A stretch of DNA of 37,204 nucleotides, from positions 1-37,204 of the forward strand of contig JAJFTY010000003.1 in assembly GCA_021372695.1 (NCBI GenBank). The letters run 5' to 3'. Both the position numbers and the translations under genes were made by a program. How positions within the stretch are numbered: the stretch's first letter is position 1; each line of letters opens with the position of its first letter. The notes under the pieces are model-generated. The model had not been told where the DNA came from. It ran no database searches and saw nothing but the letters and a program-made list of their open reading frames with translations. This stretch comes from Deltaproteobacteria bacterium (lineage in GTDB: Bacteria > Desulfobacterota > Syntrophia > Syntrophales > UBA5619). Below, piece after piece: positions 19,034-26,600 of this stretch.

Positions 19034-19911
19034 ACGTGAAGGCGGCCAACGTCCATACGCCACAGACCCGTACGCAGAAAATCGGAGATGCGGAAATCTC
19101 CTATCTCTTCTATGAGGGGGAGGGCCCGCCCCTGATCCTCCTCCATGCCACCGGCTTCATGCCCTGGCTCTGGCATCCCCTTGCCCGGGAGCTCGCCGAA
19201 GGCTACCGCGTTTTCGCGCCTTACTTCTGCGACCACCGGGAAACCGATCCCGAAGACGGGGGGCTCGAATGGATGACCCTTGCCGAAGACCTCTCCCGTT
19301 TCTGTGAAAGCCTGCATCTGGAGAGGCCCTTTCTGGCCGGCCATTCCATGGGGGCAACGGTATCCATGATGGCCAATGCCGCAGCCGGGCTCCCTGCGGC
19401 GGGCATGGTCCTCATCGAGCCCATTCTTCTCCCGCCGGAACTCTACAGCCTTCGCATCAGCGTGGAGCAGCATCCGCTTGCCTCCAAGGCCATCAAACGG
19501 ACGAACTTCTGGCAGGACCTCGACGACGCCCGGCGTTATCTCCACTCACGCTCCCTCTTTCAGGACTGGGATGAGGAGATGCTGGAGCTCTACCTTCGCC
19601 ACGGCATATCGCAGGATGACGGCGGATTTCGCCTGACGTGCAGCCCGCGGCGCGAGGCGGCCCTCTTCATGGGGGCGATGCAGTACGACCCCTGGCCGCT
19701 CCTTCCCCGGATTACTGCCCCGGTGCTCGTCCTGGAAGGGGAGAAGAGCCTCAACAGGGAGTACGTGGATCAGAGCCGGATCTGTTCCCTCATCCCGGAT
19801 TGCACGCACCGCAGCGTCGCGGGGGCGGGGCATTTGATACCCATGGAAAAACCGCAGGAGGTGACCCGTTTCATCCGGGAATTTTTCCATTCCCTGCGGC
19901 CGGGCCAATGA
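19030..19911 (+). CDS. Alpha/beta hydrolase
   Basis: A 293-residue alpha/beta-hydrolase-fold enzyme. The oxyanion region is LLHATGF, the nucleophile is the Ser of AGHSMG, and the catalytic His is in GAGHLIPMEKP. The likely acid residue is the Glu or Asp after VLVLEGEKS. The start is the ATG at 19030, overlapping the nitroreductase stop by four bases; a TTG nine bases earlier is less likely. The substrate is unknown; esterases and acyl or C-C bond hydrolases all share this pattern. Confidence 0.9.
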   Translation: MNVKAANVHTPQTRTQKIGDAEISYLFYEGEGPPLILLHATGFMPWLWHPLARELAEGYRVFAPYFCDHRETDPEDGGLEWMTLAEDLSRFCESLHLERPFLAGHSMGATVSMMANAAAGLPAAGMVLIEPILLPPELYSLRISVEQHPLASKAIKRTNFWQDLDDARRYLHSRSLFQDWDEEMLELYLRHGISQDDGGFRLTCSPRREAALFMGAMQYDPWPLLPRITAPVLVLEGEKSLNREYVDQSRICSLIPDCTHRSVAGAGHLIPMEKPQEVTRFIREFFHSLRPGQ

Positions 19912-20064
19912 ATGAAGAGATGTCATGGAAAGCGAAACCCTTTACGGAACGGATCATGATGGAGGACCATCCTCAGTGAGTCACGCGTTTCCGCACGCAG
20001 GAGGGCACGGTCGGGCCGCGGCCCGGCGATGCGGAGCCGTATTTTTGAAAGGGAGGAGACGCAA

Positions 20065-20337
20065 ATGGCAACTGTGAAGAAGGATGCGAAAAAGGCCGAG
20101 GTGAAGAAGGTCGCAGCAAAACCTGCCAAGGCAGCGGCAAAGGCCCCGGCGAAAGCCAAAGCCCCGGCCAAGGCAAAACCGGCCAAGGCGGCCGCAAAGG
20201 TCCCGGCCAAAGCGGCGGCGAAAGCGAAGGCTCCTGCAAAAAAGGCCCCGGCGAAAGCAGCGGCAAAGGCACCGGCAAAGGCACCGGCAAAAGCAAAGGC
20301 GAAGCCGGCCGCCAAGAAACCGGCCGCGAAGAAGTAG
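20065..20337 (+). CDS. Lys/Ala/Pro-rich histone H1-like protein
   Basis: A 90-residue, very basic, low-complexity protein built from repeats such as AKAPAKA, AAKAPAK and KKPAAKK. It resembles the C-terminal tails of eukaryotic histone H1, AlgP and chlamydial Hc1. Such proteins bind DNA non-specifically and may compact the nucleoid; disorder is expected. The ATG at 20065 is chosen because GGGAGGAG lies just upstream. It has no Cys, Trp or Tyr. It stands alone between the hydrolase gene and a convergent transglutaminase gene. A low-complexity artefact in this frame is unlikely, given the good ribosome binding site and exact match to known PAKKA-type proteins. Confidence 0.8.
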   Translation: MATVKKDAKKAEVKKVAAKPAKAAAKAPAKAKAPAKAKPAKAAAKVPAKAAAKAKAPAKKAPAKAAAKAPAKAPAKAKAKPAAKKPAAKK

Positions 20338-20361
20338 TTTCCGCCCCTCTCCCAAAAGCGT

Positions 20362-20400
20362 GCGCCGGAATCCCGACTCCTCAGAACGGGTTTCCGGCGC
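20362..20400. terminator. Hairpin between convergent genes, likely terminator
   Basis: GCGCCGGAA (20362-20370) pairs with TTCCGGCGC (20392-20400), extended by CCCG/CGGG inside. On the minus strand it is followed by a short T run (CGCTTTTGGG), so it best fits as the end of the transglutaminase operon. It may also stop transcription from the histone-like gene. Confidence 0.6.
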
Positions 20401-20418
20401 CGCCCGGGGGGGAAAAGT

Positions 20419-22113
20419 CTATCGGATCGTCCGGCCGACGATCCGGTAGTTGAATTCGTAGCTCAGGGCACCGCTCCAGTCCCTCTGGAAGAGCTGTTTG
20501 TATCGAGTGCCGTGCACGGGACCGACGGGCTTGCCGTAGGTGTAGAACCAGTTGACGATGGGGCTTCCGGAGAAACCGAGCGCGATCCAGTAGGCGCCGG
20601 GCATCAGCACGGTGTTCTCCCGGCCGAAATCGAAATCGACCCATCGGTAACCCGGCCGCGGGGAGATCTCCTCGACATTGATGAGGCTGCTTGCGGTGAG
20701 AGGCGGACCCGGCTTTCCGTCCCGGTCCGCAAAAATGTCGATCCAGAGCGCCCCTTCCCCCCCGAAGTTGTGCAAGGCGAGGCCCACCGTTTCCAGGCGG
20801 ACGGGCTTCTGCAGGATCACCACCTGGGCATACTGGGTCACGTTCGTCGTCACGTATTCGGCGGTCTCGACGAGAAAATTGCGGCGCATCTCGAAGGCGT
20901 CCCCTCCGGCGGAGCGGGTCACCCTCGGGAAGGCGAAATCGACCCCCTCGGGAAACGCGAGGTTTCCGTAGACCAGAGGCACATCGAAACGGAAGGCCTG
21001 CTTCTCGGCGTCGGTGTAGACCGGCGGCGGCGGAAGCGGCTGGATCGCCAGCGGCTGGAACGATGCCCGGACCTGGGGGCTCAGGAGCAGATTCCGGGGG
21101 CCGTAATTCTCCCGTTCTCCCCGGATCCGCACCTCATCCTTCCGAAAATCCGCGTTCACGGCCTCCTGGAGCCGGGGCTTCCGGGCGGTGTTGCGGGCCT
21201 GGGTCCAGGTGAGCAGGCCGTCGTTCTTGGTCTCGTTGTTGTCGACGCCCACCTCGACACGGACAAAGCGGTTCGACACGAAAAGGACGGAGTTCTGGGG
21301 GTCGAATGGAACCCAGCCCAGATCCGGAAACCAGACCTCGATCCAGGAGTGGCGGCCCTGGCCCATCTTGAAGGTCATCACCCCCTTCTCCCATGCGACG
21401 TCGAAAGGCCGTCCCATGGTGATGCCGTTGACGATCCGGGCGGGGATGCCGGCCGCCCGGAGGAGGGCGGCGCTCAGGTGGGAGAAATTCTGGCAGTTTC
21501 CCTTTCCCGACTCGAGCGCGAAGACGGCGTCATACTGGGGCGGCGGATTGACGTAGGAGACGTGGTCAACCACCCAGGAGATCAGACGCTGGACCGCATC
21601 GAATTCGGTGCTGACCCCGCGCGTCAGCCTCCCCGACAATTCACGGATACGGGCATGGTCGGACTGGACCTGTTCCGTGGCCCCGAGATAATCCTTGAAC
21701 TCCGGAGGCACCGCCGAAAGCGGGAAGGGGGCCTTCGTCTCGATGGTGTCGAGGCCGGTCGTGTTGACCGCCGTGACGGCGAGGCGGACATCGATCGTTC
21801 CGGGGGGGCTGTTCCAGATCGCGGTCAGGATACGGTTCCCCCGGCCGTCCTCGCGCGTCGTCCGCTCATCGGGCCGGGGACAGAACGCAACATCGGCGTT
21901 CTGGATCTCCTGGCGGAAGGTAGGTGACTCGAAGCTCCGGGGCATGACAAAGCTGAGCGTCGTCCTGTGGACCTCACCGCCGGCCGTGATCGTCTCCCGC
22001 AGCTCGTAACGGATCTCCGTCTCCATTCCGCCGCGGACCGTGTAATTCTCCGCCCGGACCGGGACCGCCGCAAGCAGGACCAGACCCAAAATCGCGCCGA
22101 GCCTCGTATCCAT
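20419..22113 (-). CDS. Exported transglutaminase-like domain protein
   Basis: A 564-residue protein with a signal peptide (hydrophobic core LGAILGLVLLAAVPV, cleavage near VRA). The transglutaminase-like core has its full triad: Cys in GKGNCQNFSHLSAAL (about residue 206), His in GRHSWIEVWFPDLGW and Asp in FDPQN. Such secreted bacterial proteins are usually cysteine proteases or peptidases acting on envelope peptides. The C-terminal 200 residues look like a beta-rich, possibly ligand-binding or jelly-roll domain of unknown role. It lies 23 bases after the PK-C-like gene, so they are probably cotranscribed. The exact substrate is unknown. Confidence 0.85.
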   Translation of the reverse strand: MDTRLGAILGLVLLAAVPVRAENYTVRGGMETEIRYELRETITAGGEVHRTTLSFVMPRSFESPTFRQEIQNADVAFCPRPDERTTREDGRGNRILTAIWNSPPGTIDVRLAVTAVNTTGLDTIETKAPFPLSAVPPEFKDYLGATEQVQSDHARIRELSGRLTRGVSTEFDAVQRLISWVVDHVSYVNPPPQYDAVFALESGKGNCQNFSHLSAALLRAAGIPARIVNGITMGRPFDVAWEKGVMTFKMGQGRHSWIEVWFPDLGWVPFDPQNSVLFVSNRFVRVEVGVDNNETKNDGLLTWTQARNTARKPRLQEAVNADFRKDEVRIRGERENYGPRNLLLSPQVRASFQPLAIQPLPPPPVYTDAEKQAFRFDVPLVYGNLAFPEGVDFAFPRVTRSAGGDAFEMRRNFLVETAEYVTTNVTQYAQVVILQKPVRLETVGLALHNFGGEGALWIDIFADRDGKPGPPLTASSLINVEEISPRPGYRWVDFDFGRENTVLMPGAYWIALGFSGSPIVNWFYTYGKPVGPVHGTRYKQLFQRDWSGALSYEFNYRIVGRTIR

Positions 22114-22136
22114 CTCCCGCCTCCCCGCGAATTCTC

Positions 22137-22724
22137 TCAGGGGTTTGCCGGTCTGCAGATCACCTCTCCGACCCGCAGGTCGAAGAACCGGGAGCTGATC
22201 GCCGGCTTGAGCACGATGGCCGTATCGGCCCCTTTTCCCGTGCCGCCGACGGAGATCGCGTCCTCACCCGCCCGGACGAGGCCGGCGTCGGCAGCCATCA
22301 GGGCGATCTCGACGGCCACCTTCATCCCCTGGCCGAAGATCCGGAGGGTGTGGGCCATGACCTCGTCGACCTGATAGGATCCCAACTTGTTCCGCACGGC
22401 GCGTCCTACGCCGCCGAAGGCGTGGGCGCAGGTGAGAACGGCCACCCCCCGGGCCTGGAGCGCCTGGCGGTTCTCCTCGCTCATTTCCTGCACATTGGAC
22501 TCCGTGTATCCCGTCACATGGGTGACGGCGACGATCTTCAGCTCCGGGTCGAGGCGGTCGAGCGCCTCGAAGACCGTCCGGCCGCTGCTGGTCGCGATGA
22601 TGACCCGGCCGATGGCGAGCTCCTTCGCCCGCCTGCCGACCGCTTCGAAGACCGCTGCCGTGTTGGCCGGACCCGGCTTCGAAAAATAGCGACAGGGAAT
22701 GTCACATTGGGAAGCTGCTTTCAC
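22137..22724 (-). CDS. Pyruvate kinase C-terminal-like (alpha/beta) domain protein
   Basis: A 195-residue stand-alone protein of the COG1751 type, which resembles the C-terminal domain of pyruvate kinase but lacks the catalytic barrel. Typical parts are YFSKPGPANTAAVFEA at the start, VIIATSSGRTVFEAL, VAVTHVTGY and the late EDAISVGGTGKGADTAIVL. The role is not established. The start is assigned to the GTG at 22724, which has AGAGG seven bases upstream; a TTG at 22754 is possible. It lies between a thioesterase and a transglutaminase gene on the same strand. Confidence 0.8.
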   Translation of the reverse strand: MKAASQCDIPCRYFSKPGPANTAAVFEAVGRRAKELAIGRVIIATSSGRTVFEALDRLDPELKIVAVTHVTGYTESNVQEMSEENRQALQARGVAVLTCAHAFGGVGRAVRNKLGSYQVDEVMAHTLRIFGQGMKVAVEIALMAADAGLVRAGEDAISVGGTGKGADTAIVLKPAISSRFFDLRVGEVICRPANP

Positions 22725-22851
22725 TCGAGGGCCTCTTGACCGGGTACCGTTCAAAGATTCGGGAGCGGACCGCTCCCGGCGAATTGCCGCGCAATGTCGA
22801 CAGCATGATAAGAAACCCGGGAATCCATGTCAACGATTATCGAATCCGGAT

Positions 22852-23265
22852 TCAGAAACTCGGCCGCTCCTTTTTCCGGTAGGCCATCCCTTCGAAGAGG
22901 GCGATGAGTTCGCCCGAGGATTCCTTGACCCGGATGGTGTAAGAGGCGAGCTTCGGCCCGCAGGAAACCTCCTCCGCCTCCGCAATAAGGGCTTCCCCCT
23001 GCGCCGCTTTCAGGAACGAGATCGATGCGTGGATGGCCACGGCCACCCTTCCCCGGGAATTCACGGCCGCGGCGAAGGCCAGATCGGCCAGGGTGAAGAT
23101 CGCACCGCCCTGAACCGTCCCGAGACCGTTTCTGTGATGCTCGCGAAGTTTCAGGCGCGCCACGGCTCTGCCGTTTCCCGCCTCCAGAAGCTCGATCCCG
23201 ACGTAGACTGCAAAAAGATCCCTGGAAAAAAAGGTCCTCAGCTCTTCCGGTGTCAACTCCTCCAT
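22852..23265 (-). CDS. PaaI family hotdog-fold thioesterase
   Basis: Hydrolyses acyl- or aryl-CoA thioesters. The 137-residue hotdog protein contains HHRNGLGTVQGGAIFTLADLA, with the Asn, Gly-Gly and Asp pattern of the PaaI class (active residues near 45-65), then VAIHASISFLKAA. The start at 23265 follows GGAGG by 10 bases; a TTG at 23274 is the alternative. The gene is divergent from the selenoprotein gene. The natural acyl-CoA is unknown. Confidence 0.88.
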   Translation of the reverse strand: MEELTPEELRTFFSRDLFAVYVGIELLEAGNGRAVARLKLREHHRNGLGTVQGGAIFTLADLAFAAAVNSRGRVAVAIHASISFLKAAQGEALIAEAEEVSCGPKLASYTIRVKESSGELIALFEGMAYRKKERPSF

Positions 23266-23387
23266 GATGGTCAATCCTCCTCGAATGCTCTCTGATGGTG
23301 TCCGTTATGCGATTTTGGAGGGTAGGCCGTTTCCCGGGCTGTGTCAAGGATTGCGGGTTTCGGGCCGGGGCTCGGAGGAAATAGTGT

Positions 23388-23415
23388 TTGACAAAAAGGA
23401 AATAATCGTTAATTT
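23388..23415 (+). promoter_or_regulatory. Possible promoter of the selenoprotein gene
   Basis: A perfect TTGACA (23388-23393) and a weak -10 (TAATTT, 23410-23415) with a 16-base spacer, in an AT-rich stretch. The start codon is 53 bases further downstream. Confidence 0.4.
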
Positions 23416-23467
23416 ACGGCTAAATTCTGCAGGACCCTTAGGCCGGTCCTCAAAAAAGGAGATTGAC

Positions 23468-23785
23468 ATGTTTTCCGTATCCGAAAAGGCGAGCGAGAAG
23501 ATCAAGGAGTTTCTCAAGACTCGAACCGAGGCTCCCTCCATCCGCGTGCTCATGCAGGAGGGCGGCTGATCGGGGCCCTCTCTGGGCATGGCTCTGGATG
23601 AGTCAAAACAGAACGACGAGGTATTCGAGGACCGGGGTGTGACCTATCTGATCGAAAAGGAGCTTTTCGAAAAGGTCAAACCGATCGCAGTGGAATTCAT
23701 CATCACCCCGCGGGGAGGCGGCTTCAAGCTGACCTCCAGCCTGAGCCAGCAGGAAAGCGCCTGCGGCTCCTGCACCAGCTGTTGA
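23468..23785 (+). CDS. HesB/IscA-like selenoprotein (in-frame TGA read as selenocysteine)
   Basis: An A-type iron-sulfur carrier-like protein of 105 residues if the TGA at 23567-23569 encodes selenocysteine at position 34. Two open stretches in the same frame (23468-23566 and 23570-23782) together give one IscA-like domain: VSEKASEKIKEFLK, then RVLMQEGG-U-SG, EVFEDRGVTYLIEKE and a C-terminal CGSCTSC. The TGA falls exactly where IscA/HesB proteins have the first conserved Cys in GG-C-SG. A hairpin fitting a bacterial SECIS lies at 23589-23605. The ribosome binding site AAGGAG at 23456-23461 serves the first part only; the second has no proper ribosome binding site. HesB-like selenoproteins are a known deltaproteobacterial family. 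Two separate short genes or a nonsense mutation are the alternatives, but both are less likely given the alignment and the SECIS. SelA-D and tRNA-Sec are not in the window. Confidence 0.88.
23589..23605 (+). promoter_or_regulatory. Candidate bacterial SECIS hairpin
   Basis: Six pairs (23589-23594 with 23600-23605, one G-U) close a UGGAU loop that has G in its second and third positions. The loop begins 25 bases after the TGA, a distance and shape usual for bacterial SECIS elements. A competing hairpin (23570-23577 with 23590-23597) also exists, so the fold needs testing. Confidence 0.65.
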
Positions 23786-23794
23786 GGAATCTCA

Positions 23795-23830
23795 CCCCGG
23801 GGACGCCGTAGCGCCCCCGGGGCTTTTTTT
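23795..23830 (+). terminator. Intrinsic terminator of the selenoprotein gene
   Basis: CCCCGGGG (23795-23802) pairs with CCCCGGGG (23815-23822), with an inner CGC/GCG pairing, followed by a CTTTTTTT tract. It begins 10 bases after the final stop codon, which supports 23785 as the true gene end. Confidence 0.85.
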
Positions 23831-23868
23831 CGGCTTTTCCCCTTCGGGAAAGGCGCCTCTCCCATTCC

Positions 23869-24861
23869 ATGATGATTGACGATCCGATCGCAACGGAGCG
23901 GAACCGTGCCGACGACCTCATGAAATCCGGGCGCTTCGCCGAGGCGGCGGAGATCTACCGCAGGTTGGCGCTCGAACGGCCGGACGAGGATTCGCATCTC
24001 CTCGCGCTCGCCTGGGCGCTTCATGACAGCGGCGAACCGCAAGAGGCCGCCGCCTGCTTCGAACGGCTCTTCCGGAAGGAGCTCGGCTCCAGACTCTTCA
24101 CAGGGTTTGCCTACGACGAACTGGTCCGGATCTACCGGGCGGAGAAGAACTGGAAGGCGCTCATTTCGGTCTGCGAGCGGGCCGCGCAGGCGCAGCCCGG
24201 AGAGATCGGGCTCATGCAGACGCTCGGAGAGGCTTATCTCTCGGCGGGAAGAGGCGCCGATGCGGCGCAGCTGTTCGAGAGGCTGACCCGGATCGAGCCG
24301 GATGCCCCTGAGCACTGGTGTTCACTCGGCGAGGCGTGGCTCGCGGCCGGGGATCCCGATCGGGCTGAAGCGACATACGGCAAGGCCGCAGCGATCGACC
24401 CCGCGGCCCGGGGTCGATTCGTGAGCCGCCTCGCGGAGGGACTGCTCAGGGCCGGCCATCCCGGAAGGGCAAAGGCCGCCTGGGAGGAATCCCTGGGGAT
24501 GGCAGCTGCCGATTCTCTCTGCCTCACGATCTGCTGGATGGGGATCGGCGATTGCGAAGTCCGCCTGGGGAAACCGGACGCCGCTGAAGCAGCGTACGGC
24601 CGGGCAGCCGATCTGGACCGGGCATCGGCGGGGAGCTGCTGGTGCCGGCTGGGGAACCGCCTGGCCGCAGAGGGCCTCCACGCCCATGCGGCAGAGGCCT
24701 TCGCCAGAGCCGTTTCATCGGAACCGGAAAATCCCCTCTATCCCCTGCGTCTGGCAACCGCTTACGCCGCCCAGGGGCAAAACGACCTTGCAGCGGAGAC
24801 TCTCCGCCGGGCCGAGGCGCGGCGGAACTCCCCGGCAAAAACGCCGGTTCGCGAGGCGTAG
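23869..24861 (+). CDS. Tetratricopeptide repeat protein
   Basis: A 330-residue protein made almost wholly of TPR helices, about eight or nine repeats. Good examples are AEAAEIYRRLALERPDE, LGEAYLSAGRGADAAQLFERL, LGEAWLAAGDPDRAEATYGKA and AEAAYGRAADLD. There is no signal peptide or membrane segment, so it is likely a cytoplasmic scaffold. The partner is unknown. Two in-frame ATGs (23869 and 23872) start it, with no strong ribosome binding site. It converges with the receiver-like gene, five bases apart. Confidence 0.88.
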   Translation: MMIDDPIATERNRADDLMKSGRFAEAAEIYRRLALERPDEDSHLLALAWALHDSGEPQEAAACFERLFRKELGSRLFTGFAYDELVRIYRAEKNWKALISVCERAAQAQPGEIGLMQTLGEAYLSAGRGADAAQLFERLTRIEPDAPEHWCSLGEAWLAAGDPDRAEATYGKAAAIDPAARGRFVSRLAEGLLRAGHPGRAKAAWEESLGMAAADSLCLTICWMGIGDCEVRLGKPDAAEAAYGRAADLDRASAGSCWCRLGNRLAAEGLHAHAAEAFARAVSSEPENPLYPLRLATAYAAQGQNDLAAETLRRAEARRNSPAKTPVREA

Positions 24862-24866
24862 CCCCT

Positions 24867-25382
24867 TCAGCACTTCCCGGTCTTCTGCAATGTCTCCTGA
24901 AAGACGTGGTAGAAGGCCTGGTTGTCGGAAACGCCCAGTTTGATGATCTTTCCCACGTCCTCGATGCTCTTGAGATTGATGACCATGTTGACGCTCCGGC
25001 TGAAGGCGGCCATGTTGTCCATCGTCCGGTATTGGTCGCTGATCAGGGCCACGAAGATCCGCCGGCGGGTGGACATGTTCAGGTCTTCCAGATACCGGAG
25101 AAGGTCGTTCGTCTCGGGGTCGGCCGCGTCGAAATGTTCATTCAGAACGATGAGATCGAAGACGTGAAACCGCATCGCCTTGAGGGCTTCCTTGGCGGAA
25201 GCCGGCGTCGTGATCTGGTAGTTCAGCTCCTGCAGGTCGGCTGAGATCTTTTCCCGCACAGCCGGATCGGGTTCGCAGACCAGAGCCGTCAAGGTCCCTT
25301 CCATGATGAAGTCGAAAGGCCTGTCCGCGGCGTCGTAACTTTCGAACAACGCGTCATCCAAAGGGTTCTTCTGTTCTTCCAT
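24867..25382 (-). CDS. Degenerate receiver-domain protein linked to PilT genes
   Basis: A 171-residue protein whose middle part (about 30-160) follows the response-regulator fold: ALVCEPDPAVREKISADL (first strand and helix), FDLIVLNEHFD (third strand) and RIFVALISDQY. The site of the phosphoacceptor Asp is Asn in VLNEHF, and the usual acidic pair is only partly kept (EPD). It is therefore a pseudo-receiver unlikely to be phosphorylated. No output domain is present. AGGAGGG precedes the ATG, and the gene follows the second PilT-like gene by 13 bases, so it probably modulates pilus retraction or twitching by protein contact. Confidence 0.75.
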   Translation of the reverse strand: MEEQKNPLDDALFESYDAADRPFDFIMEGTLTALVCEPDPAVREKISADLQELNYQITTPASAKEALKAMRFHVFDLIVLNEHFDAADPETNDLLRYLEDLNMSTRRRIFVALISDQYRTMDNMAAFSRSVNMVINLKSIEDVGKIIKLGVSDNQAFYHVFQETLQKTGKC

Positions 25383-25395
25383 GGCCGGCCCCCTC

Positions 25396-26571
25396 CTAGA
25401 ATTTTCTCACCGGTTTCCCGTAACTCTTGTCCACTTCGAGCTTGCCGATGTCGGTCGTGGCCTGCCCGCGTGAGCTCTTCACCGCGTCGATGCCGCGGCC
25501 GACGACGCCCCGATTGGAGGCGAAGGCCTTGGCGGTCTCTTCGCTGATCTGCCCGCTGCTGAAGAGTTCGACGATGAAGTCGTCGAACGTGAACATCCCG
25601 AAGGCCCTTCCCGCCTGGATGATCTCGTAGTAGGTTTTGCCCTCCGCTTCGCCGTGGAGGATCGTATCCTTCACACGGAGGTTGGAGCCCATGATTTCGA
25701 AGGCCGCGACGCGTCCCCCCCCCTCCTTGGGAAGGAGGCGCTGGCAGACGATCCAGCGCATCGTATCGGCGAGCCGGATCCGGACCTGATTCTCCTCCTC
25801 GGTGGAAAACATGCCGAGGATGCGGTTGATGGTCTGTCCGGCGTCGACGGTATGGAGGGTGCTCATGACCAGATGCCCCGTCTCCGCTGCGGAGAGCGCG
25901 ATCTCGACCGTTTCGCGATCCCGCATTTCACCGACGAGGATCACCTTCGGCGCCTGGCGGAGCGCGGCCCGCAGCCCATTCGCAAAGGTGTCGAAATCGT
26001 TTCCCATCTCGCGCTGGTTGAAGGTGGCCATCTTGTGGGTGTGCGAGAACTCGACCGGGTCTTCGAGGGTGACGATGTGGATCGACTTGTGCTCGTTGAT
26101 CTCGTCGAGGAGCGCCGCGAGCGATGTCGATTTCCCGCTGCCGGTGGCGCCCGTCACCAGGATGATCCCGTTCTTTTCCTCGGCCATCCTCTTGAAGGCC
26201 GCGGGGAGGTTCATGTCCTCCAGAGTCGGGATCCGGGTCTCCAGCTTCCGCAGGACGACCGAGAAGTTCCCCCGCTGCGAGAAGGTGTTCACACGAAAGC
26301 GGGCCCTGCCCGTGAGTTCATAGGAAGAGTCGCACGAACCCTGGGAGAGGAGATTCTCCGTCAGCCGCCGGTCCTTGTTGATCAGATTCAGGGCGAGGAT
26401 CTCCGTCTGAAACGGGGTCAGCTTCGGGAAGGGCGGGTCTATCTTCACATTCATGAGCTGGCCCGAGCTCTCCACCTGAAAGGATTTCCCCACCGTGATA
26501 TTCAGGTCCGACACGTTCTGGTCGGCGTCGAGCATTTTCCCCAGGATAAAATCGATTTCGGGTTTTCTCAT
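25396..26571 (-). CDS. PilT/PilU-family type IV pilus retraction ATPase (second copy)
   Basis: A hexameric secretion-type ATPase of 391 residues. Walker A is GATGSGKS (141-148). An Asp box is seen in VTLEDPVEF, Walker B in VILVGEMRDRET and the His box in STLHTVDA. It is longer than classical PilT at the C-terminus, as PilU is. The start at 26571 is consistent with the N-terminal PAS-like domain (VSDLNITVGKSFQVESSG). It lies 29 bases after the other PilT gene. PilT and PilU often work together, so a main and accessory retraction motor is a fair reading. Confidence 0.9.
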   Translation of the reverse strand: MRKPEIDFILGKMLDADQNVSDLNITVGKSFQVESSGQLMNVKIDPPFPKLTPFQTEILALNLINKDRRLTENLLSQGSCDSSYELTGRARFRVNTFSQRGNFSVVLRKLETRIPTLEDMNLPAAFKRMAEEKNGIILVTGATGSGKSTSLAALLDEINEHKSIHIVTLEDPVEFSHTHKMATFNQREMGNDFDTFANGLRAALRQAPKVILVGEMRDRETVEIALSAAETGHLVMSTLHTVDAGQTINRILGMFSTEEENQVRIRLADTMRWIVCQRLLPKEGGGRVAAFEIMGSNLRVKDTILHGEAEGKTYYEIIQAGRAFGMFTFDDFIVELFSSGQISEETAKAFASNRGVVGRGIDAVKSSRGQATTDIGKLEVDKSYGKPVRKF

Positions 26572-26600
26572 GGCGTTATCCTCCAGAATCGGCTGTCCGG

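Noticed and set aside
20029..20337. The Lys/Ala/Pro repeats as a tandem DNA repeat or CRISPR-like array
   Set aside because: The repeats are short, degenerate at DNA level and follow codons of one frame, so they reflect a low-complexity protein.
23567..23569. The TGA in the HesB-like gene as a nonsense mutation or sequencing error
   Set aside because: It sits exactly at the conserved Cys site, the frame remains intact on both sides, and a SECIS-like hairpin follows.
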